From Labia minor (Eukaryota > Arthropoda > Insecta > Dermaptera > Spongiphoridae): a stretch of DNA of 64,000 nt. The stretch covers positions 42,947,962 through 43,011,961 of the forward strand of contig OY720349.1 in assembly GCA_963082975.1 (NCBI GenBank), in the 5' to 3' direction. Positions 35,671 to 47,880 of this stretch are shown piece after piece; the first letter of the stretch is position 1, and each line of letters opens with the position of its first letter. The notes under the pieces were generated by a model. It saw only the letters and a list, made by a program, of their open reading frames with translations, made no database searches and was not told the DNA's origin. Made by a program: the position numbers and the translations under genes.

Positions 35671-38600
35671 ATATTGTCGTATATTGGATGACTTGGGTAA
35701 GGTGTTTTATAAGAAAAAATGGGTTGAAAATAAGTTTAATTTAATTTGGTAGCACTCTGGTTAAATTTAGAATAATAAATGGTTATTGAATCCGCGACGG
35801 TTGATAAGGGAAATAATAAAATTGAATAAGTTCAGATTAAAAATGCATATTTAAATTATAAGTAAAAATTATGTATTTAATAAACTATAAGAATTTATAT
35901 TACAAAAATAGATAACAAGTAATTATATGAAATTGAAGAAATTGAATGGTACCGTTAGAAATAGAAATATAAATTAAATGAAATCTAATTTATATTTAGC
36001 AAATGCAAATTATTATTAATTACCAAGGATCGACCACTTACTGGTATTTAAAAAAAAGGGGGAATGGAGGATCCTTTAGAGACTTGAGTCTTGAGTGTCG
36101 TCCTGCGGATTTATCTGGAACATCGCGTGGGCAGCAGCATTTCTCAAAAAGGGGTTGTGGATGGATGTCCTTCCTGCCAGGGAAATGTTGTCTCCTCCTC
36201 CAATTCCTGATCAAGACTAACTCAAACATCTCGAAGCCAATCATCCCGTCCAATCAACTCTGCAAAATTGTCCACCCCTCACTCCCTCTTGGGCAACCAA
36301 GAGGTACATCATATGGTGACCAGATGGGATGTATTTATATGAGTTTTTTGAAACAATAATTCTAGAATCATCTAGAATATTCTTCGACATGTGTTCAATT
36401 GCCCCCACCATTGTACACCAAAATGCCCTTTTATGCTTATATATTACAATATATATATTTATATTCATATGTATATATTGAAAAATTACGATGAAGATTA
36501 AATAATTCTTTAAATTTGTACCAATCAAAGCTTATAAAAAACTAAATAGATTTGATCCATTTTTTTATTATCACTATATTAGTATTATTTATAGGAATCT
36601 TAATAACTTTATTACGGGCCAATAATGAAGAATGATTAGAAATCAAATCAGATGTTATTGCAAAAAAGATTAATGTTTTTATATATTTTTGATATTTTAT
36701 TTCCTATGAAAAACTATTTGATTAAAATTTTATATTTTTAATGTAGTCATATTTAAAAAAATAAAAAAAAAATGTTTGAAATCAATTGAAAAGTATTAAA
36801 TAAATTTCCTAGCTTAATTCTCATTATATTACTTGGATTTTATAATCGTTATAAAAGAAAGTTTAAATTAGCAAAAAGCTATAAAATCTGCAATTTCTTG
36901 ATCAACATTTAGTGAAAGTCGCAATTCTGTTTCTCTCCTTCTCTCTCTCGTTTCACAAATGAAATTTAAATAGAAAACTTTATTTATATCCTCAAATATT
37001 AGACTATAAAATTATTTTTAATCAGGAGATTATATTTCATGAATGAACATAATAAATTCCCAAAGAGAAAATGGCTTAAAATTTACATATTTGCTAATTC
37101 AAGAGAAAAAATATTTACAATGAATTTGATTTTAATTGAAATAAATCTAAAAATGTTTGTTTATAAATTACTAAATTGTAATTCTTTGTTTAAGAGTGAA
37201 TATGTCAAATTTAAAAATTTTAAAACTATTACGTATATATTACTAAATATATATAAATTAATTTGTAAATATTTTAAAAGTAGTAATTAACTTTTAATTT
37301 TATATCTTTGATGTTAGTAATTTGATTAATTATTTAAATTAATAATGAGTTTTAAACTTTCTTAATACTAATTATTCTACTTATTATGAAATTATTTTGA
37401 GATCGTATTGAAATTTTAGGAATTAATTTATAATATGGGTTTAATAATTAGCTTTTAGCTTTACTTTTAAATATAATCACTCTTTCAATGGAATTTTGTA
37501 CCTGTATTTTTAAAACCTCTCTCATTTTGCTTATAAATTTTAATATAGAAAAAAATATTAAGATAATCAAAATAAGATTAAAATTAGGTAAGAGACATTC
37601 TCTTCATATTTAGAGTAATGTTAATTTTTTCTTATACTTTAAAAATGATATTATTATTTGAAATTGAGAAACAAATAAGAAATTATACAAAAAAACTTGC
37701 AAATTTCAGATTTGTAAGATTTTATTTATTTACTTATTAATAAAATTATATCTGTAAATAAGTTTTTTAAATTACTTAGGTTAAGATATTGTAGAATACA
37801 ACAAAAAATAAATCATTTAAATAAATCTTAAAAAAATGATGACATTGGAGAGAAAACAAGACTGATAAATCTGATAATATTAAAAATAAAACACTAAAAA
37901 TTGGATGTTTGCTTTATAGAAAAAGAAATTTATAGCCAGTTTAACGTAATCTAAAAATTCTAAGTCATAAAATGTGATGAAAGTTTTTATTTTCACGGTC
38001 GTCCAATTATTACAAAAAAAAAAGATTAATAAATATAAACTAGTTCAATAAATAGAATGGATCGAAATAGTTTAATAAAGAAAATTATATCTTTAACAAT
38101 TGAATGGCCTACAATTTATATTATACGATTAAAATTAAATGAAATATATTATATATATATATTGTAATATATAAGCATAAAATGTGCATTTTGGTATGAA
38201 ATGGTGGAGGCAAGGTTATTTATCGAACACTTGTCAGAGAAAATTCTAGAAATGCACCCCAGATGTACCTCTTCGTAGCCCAAGAGGGAGTGAGGGGTGG
38301 ACAATTTTGCCAAGTTGATTGGAGGGGATGATTGGCTTCGACATATTTTAGTCAGTCTTGATCAGGAATTGGATGAGGAGACAACATATCCCTGAAGGAG
38401 TGATATCCACGGCCAAAACCCTATTGAGAGATGCCGCTGCCCACGAGATGTTCTAGATAAATCCTCAGGACGACACTCAAGACTCAAGTCTCCAATGAAT
38501 TCTCAATTCCTTACCTACACAATATAAACCAACCCTTGGTAATTAATAAAATTTGCAATTGCTAAATATAAATTAAATTTCATCCAATTTATATTACTAT

Positions 38601-38887
38601 TTTAACGCTACCATTCAATTCTTTAATTTCATATAATTACTTGTTATCTATTTTTGTAATATAAATTCTTTTAGTTTATTAAATACATAATTTTTAGTTA
38701 TAATTTTATATATCATTTTTAATCTGAACCTATTCAATTTTATCATTCCCTTATCAACCATCGCGGATTCAATAACCATTTATTATTCTAAATTTATCCA
38801 GAGTGCTACTAAATTAATTAAACTTATTTTCAACCCATTTTTTCTAATAAAATACCTTAACCTAAGTTATCCAATATACGACAATAT
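35671..38887. mobile_element. 3.2-kb element with very long inverted arms
   Basis: The left arm (35671-36460) and the right arm (about 38145-38887) are reverse complements along their length, by eye about nine bases in ten in the outer part and fewer in the central G+C-richer part. Outer ends are ATATTGTCGTATATTGG and its reverse complement. The 1.68-kb spacer is A+T-rich and has no recognisable protein; a frame at 37039-37290 is A/T-driven. The ends abut AT repeats, so no target duplication can be read. Candidates are a foldback element, a non-autonomous MULE-like element with long terminal repeats, or an inverted duplication. Class unresolved. Confidence 0.75.
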
Positions 38888-39306
38888 ATATATATATATA
38901 TATATATAGAATTAGACAAATGAAAAAACATTAAGTAAATACTTCGATTTGAAACTGTTATTTATGTATTATTTATTTATTTATTTATATATAATTTGGG
39001 TCAAAAAGTGTTTATATGTATTTGAGCTGATTGATTTAGCCGGAAAATGAAAAGATAGAAAACATGAAATCGGTCAGAATGTAGTTGTAATTTTTTTCCA
39101 AGATTGTGTTTTTTACTCAGTCAAGATGGTTCAATTTTTACTGATGGGATTTCATAGATGAGAGAATTATTAATGTTTGGATGCTTATTTTATGATACGA
39201 TATAAAGGTTCTTTGTTCTTTCAAATACCAAAGAGCCCCTAGTAATAATAATAAAATAAATACATTATTTAAAAGATGCTTTTATTTCAATTTTTTGTGT
39301 TTTCAG
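38888..39306. other. Intronic DNA before exon B
   Basis: It begins with (AT)n and is otherwise A+T-rich, ending in the splice acceptor region TTTTTTGTGTTTTCAG. No repeat was seen. Confidence 0.55.
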
Positions 39307-39417
39307 TTCCTCCACATCAATTAATTATTTACGATAATTCTGGTCGAGATGTGAAACCAGTCATCGGACCACTCAACGAGGGGGATGATCTGGTCCTGAC
39401 ATGCGAAGTTCGAGGTG
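39307..39417 (+). CDS. Exon B: linker and start of second Ig domain, Sidestep-family protein
   Basis: This internal exon of 111 nt carries two bases completing the codon begun in exon A, 36 full codons, and one base passed on. It follows GTTTTCAG and precedes GTAAGT. The translation reads (V)PPHQLIIYDNSGRDVKPV, then IGPLNEGDDLVLTCEVRG. The VPP.....I.D.......GP..EG..L.L.C.V.G pattern is the Sidestep-family junction from Ig1 into Ig2. LVLTCEV is the B strand with the first cysteine of the second Ig domain, and EG before it is the usual turn. The next exon should begin with a glycine codon and a proline-rich C strand ending in the conserved tryptophan. I could not find it in the remaining 24.6 kb, so it probably lies beyond the window. 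Together with exon A this is one gene on the + strand, expected in the extracellular part of a neuronal guidance receptor or ligand. Function in this organism is inferred from the family only. Confidence 0.87.
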
Positions 39418-40959
39418 GTAAGTTAGCATTTTCTTATTAGATTAGAATATATCTATCTATCTTCCTTTTTTATTTATTATGATTATTGTTGAGGATTTGA
39501 ATACCCAAAAGCAGGTATAGCGTACTCACTAAAATTTAAATTGAAAGATAAATTCCTTTACTACTTTAATATTTATTAGGTTAATATTTTTTTAACAAAC
39601 CATCGTAGGTAACGTAATTTAAACCGCGTATAATTAAACGTAATCTCATATTCGATCAACTTACTTCGTTGTATTTACGGTTCTCATATTATAAATATAC
39701 AAAAACTATATGATGATTGAAAGATGACAGTAAAATTTTCGATCTTCAAATTTTATACACATTTGTACGATAATTTATTATAGGAGATGAATAATATATG
39801 AAGTTCAGTGTATTATTAAAATTTAAACTTAGATTTTTTTTTAAATTTAACATATTTAATTTATTATAATATTAAATAAATCTAATCTTTGATTGTGTGT
39901 GAACTCATCTCCTGTTTATCTTAATTGTTACATAATTATCTTTAATTTCTTCATTAAAACTCACGATAATAAAATTTGATTTTGTTTCCATATTCGAAAT
40001 AGGTGCTTAGTATAATTATTATTATTATTATGTTTTTTTGTTTAAAATTTCACTTAATCCGGGTAAACCAATGGCTGATAGATAGATATACATTAGATTT
40101 ATTCACTTTTTTTTAGTATTTATATTTATCTTTTGTTAATTTGGAGGCTCAATAGTCACCTTTTAGGAGCCTTGAGTTCGGGCCTGATTATGAAAACTAA
40201 AGATTATTATAAATCTATAAAAGGCGTAAAATATTATATTTCCAATTCGCTGGTTAAATACATAAACATGAGAGGCACTTCAGTCCAATATTCATATGTT
40301 TATGATAATATTGTGAATTATTATAAATCAAATTGAAAGTAAGATGGTTTAATAATATAAAATTTAGCTTTCGATAGATGGATGTATAGAATAAGGATTC
40401 CAATTACTAACTAATAACTTGCTTTCATTATGAGAGCAAACTATAAAAGGTTTACTTTAACTCTGTCTCTGTTTACCTTAATTTACCTTCTCGAGAGTGT
40501 AGAGATCATTTACATAAATAATACCGGAGGTAAAGTTGATTTGATAAATAATAAGACTACTTGCACAAGCAAGAATTTATTTCATTTTATACCTTGATCT
40601 TCTCCCTACCACTTTACTCTCTTTTCTCTCTTTATCAACCTGTTTAGTAAATATATTTACCCGAAAATCTCGTATATGCAAACCTCCTATCATTCAAAGG
40701 CTCACGTCAAAGATTCTGACGCGAGATGAGACTTAATTTAAGTGTCCAGAATTATATACACTCCCCTTTTAGTTTATATTTACAATTTGCTGAAGAATAA
40801 TTTAAATATATTTAAAAAAATATTTATGTATATGACTTATGAATAGTTAATATAAAATGATATAATTTATTTATTTGTTTAAATTATTTATTTACCCAGA
40901 AAAAAAATAGAATAAAAGAAAAATATGAAAAAGAAGAAAATTGATAAAAGAAAAAAATT
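39418..40959. other. Intronic DNA after exon B
   Basis: A+T-rich. 40440-40760 is somewhat more balanced. The frame at 40133-40336 has no recognisable domain and looks like chance. No repeat ends were seen. Confidence 0.5.
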
Positions 40960-41366
40960 AGCTGGAGTGTCTCCACTCGACTATCTCGCAATTTGAATTG
41001 GATTAAATAACATAATATATTATATTTAAATTAAATTTAATTAATTATAAATTATAAATAATAAATATTAAACCAGCGCATGTTTGGCTTTTTATTGATG
41101 GCACCATGGCACGTGTTGGCGCGTGAGTTTTGCAGTGTTAAAAAATTAATTCTGGTACTTTCAGCAATTCAATCAAGCTGAAATTCTATATATAGCAGTT
41201 TTATACAATTATTAATCATGTGAAAAATTATCAAACATATATTTTTATTTTTACGGTCACTTTAGAGGAAAAAAAATCAAAACGTTGTAGGTAATGACCC
41301 TCTTCCGGTTAAGCTACATTTCTCAAAAGTTGATAGAAAACTATGAATCTGGCGAGATAGTAAAAA
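40960..41366 (+). mobile_element. HINE-B DINE-like element, internally deleted
   Basis: The 5' end AGCTGGAGTGTCTCCACTCG and the 3' end GGCGAGATAGTAAAAA are both present. The microsatellite and the adjoining conserved phrase are lost between TTGATAGAAAACTATGAA and the 3' end. Here ACTATCTCGC at the 5' side pairs with GCGAGATAGT at the 3' side. Confidence 0.72.
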
Positions 41367-42079
41367 TGAAATTCTAGAAGAATATTTTTATCTAAAAAAT
41401 AAGAGTAGATTTGTTTTTTGAGTACAAATAATGGTTGATATGAAAATTTTCAAGAAATATACTTTGAAATCAATTATTTAATTTTTAATAGATCTTTTTA
41501 AATACATAATTAATTTTCTTTAAAAATTAACATTTATTTTAAAAACTGAATTTATTGAAATTTGTTAAAATTTAAAAACAAATTGAAATAATTCAAATTT
41601 TATTATCAAATATAATAATACAATTAATAGAATTAACTTATGATGTCTTCAGTCTACCACTACTGACCATTTCTTAACCTTTTAACAAAATTTTCAAAGT
41701 ATGTCGATAAATTTTACGAAGCATCGTATTTACAAATTCTGTGAGTCTATTCTCGTGTTATATAAGCAGGAATTATAAAGAAAATGCAAAAAAAAAAAAA
41801 TCTCAAAGAGAAAATATTATCATTTTTGTTTTCTTTCCTATTCTTTTCAATTAAAAAAAAAACTATTAACATGATGACATCCCTCTTTCAGAAACATTTC
41901 TCAAAGCTATCACACCCTCATCTATCCTTTTGGGCTCTTTTTTTTTAATTATCCACTTTTTTCATTTGCCTTTAATATGGAAATGAGTAATTTTGAAAAT
42001 GACCTCTAAAATCCTCTGAAAAAAATAACAAAAAAATTTAATTGCCATCTGACTGATTTGAATGAAAATTAATAATTAT
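41367..42079. other. A+T-rich intronic DNA, nothing recognised
   Basis: Low-complexity with several poly-A/T runs. Confidence 0.55.
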
Positions 42080-42310
42080 GCCCGAAAGGCATTTCAATTC
42101 ATAGTCTTTCATAAAATGCAAATGCCAATATCTATTTTCAAAATGGTTCTGAATTATCATTCGTCCCCTTGGCGGGGTGAATTATGCAAAAGCTGCTGCT
42201 AGTTGATGACTGTGCAGTGTGTGCAGGCCAGAAATGGGATGTCTAGCCACGTTTAGATATACATATTTATATGCTAGAAGCTATTTACCATTCATTTTGC
42301 TGAATTTTAT
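42080..42310. promoter_or_regulatory. Possible regulatory block (POU octamer-like site)
   Basis: Unique, balanced sequence holding ATGCAAAT (octamer, POU-factor type), a second ATGCAAAA, TAAT motifs and GCGGGGTGAATTATGC. No repeat match in the window. Clustering of such sites in an intron of a neuronal guidance gene would fit an enhancer, but short motifs occur by chance in A+T-rich DNA. Confidence 0.25.
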
Positions 42311-42429
42311 TGACTTTGCTTCTTTCAGAAATTTAAATTGAAAAAATAGAACAATATAAACAATTCTTGTTTAATAAAAATTTATACTTATTTAAGATTA
42401 AAGAAATTAGGCAAAAGTTAATATAAAAT

Positions 42430-43017
42430 AAGTTGACCTGTGGCCAGGCGCAGAACCGACCGACGGTTTGAAATAAATTGATTTCCAGCTACAGAAACAA
42501 TTTCAAATAATTTAAATGTATCTATTAATGCAATAAACATCAGATATGGATATAACATAAATATTTTTAATTTTATTTTATTTATAATATATAATTAGGA
42601 GCTGGCTGTGACGTCATATAATTTTAAATTAAGAAAAAACTAATGAAGATGATTTTTCCAGAAGATAAAACCAATACATAGTGTATGATTCGTGGAGATA
42701 TGTAAAATTCTCCTCATGTGAAATTTGATGTGAAAATAACCCTTCCTATCGTCGATCGGTAATACTACCACTTCCGGTTTCCGGATATACACCAAAAGTT
42801 GATCAATTCATCCTACTGATGCATTAAGTAAATATACCAAATTTTATCAAAATCCGTTCAAACTATACACATCTATACGGACGGACGGACAGACATCATG
42901 CTAAAAATACTTTTTTCTGTTAAGAAAATGCATGATTCCTGGAGATATGTAAAATTCTCCACATGTGAAATTTGGTGTGAAAACAATACCTCCCTTACTA
43001 TCGTCGGTCGGTAAAAA
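42430..43017 (+). mobile_element. HINE-A DINE-like element, long form
   Basis: Both family ends are present (AAGTTGACC, CCGACCGACGG; CGTCGGTCGGTAAAAA) and both internal direct repeats are retained. Some bases are lost around the ATGACGTCA part compared with 5180-5807. Confidence 0.75.
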
Positions 43018-43271
43018 ATAATATAAAGATTATACTTACACTAACTATACATAAGACACAGATACTTTAACCTTTTAAAATATATTATAATTAATCGATA
43101 TTGCATGTGAATCTTAAAATTACACCTTGTTTATTGTAAGGACCAACTTAGATGTTACTCTCCTGGGACCTTAGACACTTATTATATATTGATTACAAAA
43201 TTTCTAAAAAATTTCTAAATTAATTAAATTTTATATATAAAATAAATTTAAAATAAAATTATACTTTATTA

Positions 43272-43303
43272 TTACCGACCGACGATAGTAAGGGAGGTAT
43301 TGT
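43272..43303 (-). repeat. HINE-A 3'-end fragment
   Basis: TTACCGACCGACGATAGTAA followed by GGGAGGTATTG is the reverse of the family 3' end. Nothing else of that element is present. It directly joins a HINE-B copy. Confidence 0.6.
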
Positions 43304-43429
43304 TTTTTTACTATCTAGCCAGATAGTATTGCGATCATGAAAATTTTCGATGTCGAGATTTTGATGTTTTTATACGTTTTGAAGGCCCCTGAGTCATTTT
43401 CACTAAGGTTGAGAAAAATGTCTGTGTCA

Positions 43430-43475
<46 letters not shown>

Positions 43476-43907
43476 AGACAAGATTACGCAAAAACGGTTT
43501 GAGCTAGAATAATGAAATTTGGTATACAAGCATTATTCAAAATTCGTAGTTTTTTTTATCATTTTTTAAGAAAAGTAGCTCAACAGGAAGAGGGTCTTGA
43601 AACTGACCGTAAAAATAAAGATATATGTTTGATAGTTTTTCACATGATTAAAAATTGTATATAGATTGTAAATATATAAAATTCCAGCTTGATTGAATCT
43701 CTGAAAGTTCCAGAATTAATTTTTTAACACGACTGCAAATCGCGCGCCAGCATCTGAATAACAAAGAGCCAAACATGCGCTGGTTTAATAAATATTATTT
43801 ATAAATTGTAGTTTATAATCTATAATTAATTAAATTTAATTTAAATTTAATATATGTTATTTAATCCTATTCAAATTGCGAGATAGTCGAGTGGAGACAC
43901 TCCAGCT
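43304..43907 (-). mobile_element. HINE-B DINE-like element, full length
   Basis: On the minus strand it starts AGCTGGAGTGTCTCCACTCG, then ACTATCTCGCAATT. It passes through a TG/TC/TCTG microsatellite (plus strand 43430-43474) and ends with the hairpin ACTATCTGGCTAGATAGT, then AAAAA. Confidence 0.75.
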
Positions 43908-44689
43908 TATTCTTTATAAACTAATAAATTTTTCCTGCTTTTTTTAATATCAATTTTAATTTTTCTTTAAATCGATTAATGCCACTTCTTTTTTTATTGT
44001 TTTATTTAAAACACATACGAGAGAATTCTACAATATATACATATATACTGTTTCAGCGATGTCTAAAGTATTTGAAATTTAAAAATATCCTCTACCATTT
44101 GATGCTTTGATATAATAACAGATTCTGGCAATCTATTCAAATCAATGACGCATTGAATCCCTCTAGATAATATTTTTCTTTCTTGACATATGAAATAGAA
44201 TAAAAGGATGTTTTTATAAAACAAGTTTGATTGTAATAAATATAATTACAATGAGAAAAAATAAATCAATGAAAAATGCGAAAGATCCAATTACTTCAAT
44301 TTATATTTGATAAAAATGAAAATAAATAAATTATATAATAATAAATATTAAAAAATCAAATGAAATATTTATAATTATTATACAATTATCTTTAAGATTT
44401 CATTGAAATCGGAAATCGTAAGTCTTTAACTGGTATTTTATCTTTATCCAACTCCACCTAATTTTTGTAGAATAGGTTTTCCCCCTATTACTTTAATAAT
44501 TATTTGTGAAAATTAAGGTCCCATAGGGAGTCAAATTCATTATTAAAAGAAGAAGAAGAAAATGAAAGTCTTCTAAGTTTAATAAATTCAAATAATATAA
44601 AAAAATATTTCTTGAATCCAAATTCATCATTATATTTTGAAAATTTTCTTAATTCAATTCTGTTTTTTATTATTAATTTTCTAATTTAT
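43908..44689. other. A+T-rich intronic DNA, nothing recognised
   Basis: No repeat ends or exon signature were seen. Confidence 0.55.
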
Positions 44690-44706
44690 AATATTATGAT
44701 TAGTAT

Positions 44707-45101
44707 AAGGAGGTGGCTTGGCCGAGAGTGTAGTGTGGCAACCTTCTACACAAGAAGTCGGCGTTCGATTCTAACCAAGAACGGATTTTTCTAATAAATT
44801 CAATTTAACACCAGCTGCCTCCGGCTCCAGAAACCGACAAGCCCTGGTTCTATACAACTCTGCACCAGCAGGACTACTTCAAAAACAAGCATCCATAAGC
44901 AACAATGGATCGTGATGAGAATAACTCCAGGTGGTACCAATCCACCCGTCACCTGGAGGATCCGGATCTTCACGAGCACTCAAAGAGAAGAATGAAGTTA
45001 ACACCTAAAGAACATTCATATATGGGCCCACTCAACATCAATACCCTTGTATATGGGAGCTTTGCGTGATCCTAGATGGTCCAAACGCAAATAATAATAA
45101 T
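44707..45101 (+). mobile_element. tRNA-headed SINE, about 395 bp, with 17-bp target duplication
   Basis: The head has an A box in GGTGGCTTGGCCGAGAGTGT and a B box GCGTTCGATTCT. Next comes a middle part AATTCAATTTAACACCAGC shared with the SINE at 35367-35638, a unique-looking body, and an (ATA)n-like tail. AATATTATGATTAGTAT occurs at 44690-44706 and 45102-45118, a perfect duplication typical of LINE-driven insertion. Confidence 0.9.
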
Positions 45102-45118
45102 AATATTATGATTAGTAT

Positions 45119-46247
45119 GATAAAGCATTTATTTATTGATTATTATAATTATTAATTAGAATAAGGTTGACATCAACAACGAGTACTCACGATTAAAAGT
45201 TAGAAAAAAATATCTAGGATAAATTTTAATATCATTAAAAATATTGAAATCATGAAAAAGTAATTTATATTAATAAAATAAATCATTTTCTGGTTAAAAT
45301 GTTTACTTTGATGCAACACCATTTTTTAAATTATATTAGAAGTTAACTTTTTATTAACTTTTTAACAGATTAATCTTTTTTCGATTTTTCCATCTAATTT
45401 AATAGTATTTACCTCTATATCAATAACTACAAAATTTAATGTTGTTTTTTAACCGTTTTACTATTAAATTGTGATATAGGATTGATGAGATCCGATAAGA
45501 ATCTGATTGGTTGAAAAATAAATACCAAGACCATAAATAACAGTAACACCCCTCCTTTACTTTTCATCTTTCTATTTTTCAAAAGAAACTGTCAATTTTT
45601 TATCTAATGAAACCAAATACGATTGTACTAAAATTACATCATCTAAATTTCAATAACCTATGTTTAACTGATTTTTTTTTATAAAACTACATTTGATTGC
45701 ATTTTATTTGCAAATGTTTTTTGTTGATTTTATTTTTCTTTCTTAAAAGGTTTTAAATAAAAAATTTAGTTAAATAATAATATATGATAATAATAAATGT
45801 GTATAAGTGTAAGGATCAAAAGGTATACTTAAATCTTTTTTAATTGCCCTCTTTTAAATATTGATATTAATGAATAATATATTCTATTTGTGAATTTTAT
45901 CTTGTTGTTATATATATTTTAAGTAGGCTTTATAAATATCGATGTGATCATGTAACTATTTAGATAAGTGTAAATGAAATTATTGATATATAGAAATGTA
46001 TAAATATCGACTGGAAATATGTTTAGTCAACTCAGAACAAATAACCCTTATTTGCATTATTCTCATATATGGTATAGCATTATCCTAAATAGCGAATCAG
46101 AGTGGGATTTTAATGAGATTGTAATTCTTCTTAGTTACCAAACTATAAAATATTAAATCGAACGAATTATTATTCATTTTATGTTTGCTATATCTGCTTA
46201 ACAAACAAATCGATCGATTAATATACTCTTTTAGAATAGTTTATACC
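45119..46247. other. A+T-rich intronic DNA, nothing recognised
   Basis: No repeat ends or exon signature were seen. Confidence 0.55.
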
Positions 46248-46520
46248 AGAGGTTCCCAATCTTTTCCGGCTTGCGGCTCCCTAAATAATCAGATTTTTCC
46301 GCGGCGCCCTCAATACATCAGATTTTTTTTCTAAATTTTTCAATTTCTTGAAAAATTAGAAAACTTTCCTTTTTTAAAAGCGATTACCCATTTAACAGCG
46401 AAAAATTAAAAACTTATACCTACTATTTTCCTTGGGATAATATAAAATATCTAATTACGGGGCCCTAATGACTGCATGCGGCTCCCCAGGGAGCCGCGGC
46501 GCACACTTTGGGAATCACTA
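46248..46520. mobile_element. hAT-type MITE, 273 bp
   Basis: The ends are CAGAGGTTCCCAATCTTT and, in reverse complement, TAGTGATTCCCAAAGTGT. Subterminal GCGGCTCCC motifs lie at both sides. Flanks GTTTATAC and GTTTATAT form an 8-bp duplication with one mismatch. Confidence 0.8.
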
Positions 46521-46600
46521 GTTTATATCATTAAACAAATTTATGTGCAAAAATCTTTGAACTCTATCTATCTGGACAAGCCCAGAACTAAATAAAATAT

Positions 46601-47268
46601 TGTTCAGCCTGTCGGACCACCTGTGCCACTAGTGAAGGAGTTAAGAAAAGAATTTTCAACTCTTTTTCACACGGGAAGTAAAACAAAATTATTTGGGAAA
46701 GGAACCCTGAAATAAACTTCACCAAAGAGTGAAGTTCGTTTGACTATTTGTGCTTAGGCGATTCGCCTTGGAGAACCAAAATCGGAAAGAAATAATAACA
46801 AATTAAATTAATCAAAATATCCGATGCTAACATATGGACCTGCAAAGGAAAGATTAGGTTCACTTATTTCTAAATAAAAGAAAAATGTTCGTTGCCACGT
46901 TATACTATTTAATCAAAGGAAAATTAATATAAAGTAAAAAATAAAATAAAATTAAAATATAAAAATAAAAGAAATAAATGCTGGCTAATACTCAGCTAAA
47001 ACAAACAAGTTACAAAAAATAATAATAATTCAAACACAGTTGGTTAACAACAAAATGGCGATTTCACAGCTCAAAAGCGTGGAAACGATACCCAAGTCCA
47101 AAAAATACAAGTTCGCAACAAGGCGTCTAACAAGCAAGTGAGGAAGATCACCTCTCTGAAGCTGTTCACAGAAGCCATCAACAAAAGTGAGCATGGTGGT
47201 TGGCTGTGATGAGTCATGTGACCCCTACTGGCGAAGTCAAATAAGCCACTGAGCCCTCCACGTGTTAT
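46601..47268. other. Unclassified repeat-like block
   Basis: A G+C-richer segment begins TGTTCAGCCTGTCGG and ends near CCACGTGTTA. Its composition and TG start would fit an old LTR or other retroelement remnant, but no target duplication and no internal partner were found. Class left open. Confidence 0.25.
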
Positions 47269-47394
47269 ATTAATATAAATATAAACAAAAATATATATAT
47301 AAAAGAAAAAATTATAAAAATTATATAAAAAATAAATTGGTATTAAATAAATAAATATAAATAAGGGAGAGGCGTTAACACTATCTATCTTTGT

Positions 47395-47880
47395 GTTTCT
47401 ACGAATCTCGAAAGTTCTTGGCTGCAGCAACCACATTTCTCCAAAGCCTAAGCCACTCCATCCGACACTTTTTTACCTCCCTTCTCGCTTACGTCCCTCC
47501 CTAAATTATCTTACCACCGCATCTTTGCACTTCCAACAGGTCGCTTAACAAATCGGTCTCCCCACCAATAAGTTTTTCTCCAGTCTTTCTTTTCTTTTCT
47601 CATTCTTGCCACATGTGCTGTCCATTGCAACTATCTCCATTTTATGCCCCTAACTATCACTGGAAAAGCATAGAGATCATGAAATTCGTCATTTTGCAGT
47701 CTTTGCCATTCCCCGGTGACCACATTTTTCTTTGGCCCATAAATGTTACCAAGGATCTTCAAATACACTCTCGTCTCCCAAATTTATTGATCACGTCTCA
47801 TACCCATACAACCGGCAAAATAATTGTTTTATATATTTTAATTTCGATTCCCTTGCGGATAATAAAAATGTTATGAGTAC
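47395..47880 (-). pseudogene. LINE reverse-transcriptase C-terminal fragment
   Basis: The minus strand reads GPKKNVVTGEWQRLQNDEFH, DLYAFPVIVRGIKW and TAHVARM, then a WWGDRFVKRPVG region. It is the same LINE family as the fragments elsewhere, more diverged, and not inside a Helitron. It is broken. Confidence 0.72.

Larger units (their letters stand above)
10566..39306 (+). other. 28.7-kb intron between exons A and B
   Basis: The intron begins GTAAGC and ends TTTTCAG. Phase is preserved: exon A leaves one base and exon B supplies two, together making a valine codon, so the protein reads LTVI-V-PPHQLIIYD across the junction as expected for this family. The intron carries most of the transposons described here on both strands. 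Its size reflects repeated insertion. Any inverted pair within it would fold in the pre-mRNA. Confidence 0.88.

Noticed and set aside
36003-36359. 118-codon open frame in the left inverted arm
   Set aside because: The frame overlaps an open frame on the other strand, has no recognised domain, and is not preserved in the mirror arm.
37039-37290. Protein in the spacer of the long-inverted-repeat element
   Set aside because: It is Lys/Asn/Ile/Phe-rich as expected for A+T-rich DNA by chance, with no motif.
46601-47268. Solo LTR
   Set aside because: The TG start and composition are suggestive, but no target duplication or paired copy was found, so it is left unclassified.
47071-47436. 121-codon minus-strand frame
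   Set aside because: It is hydrophobic and A/T-driven in its middle and spans two unrelated repeat blocks.
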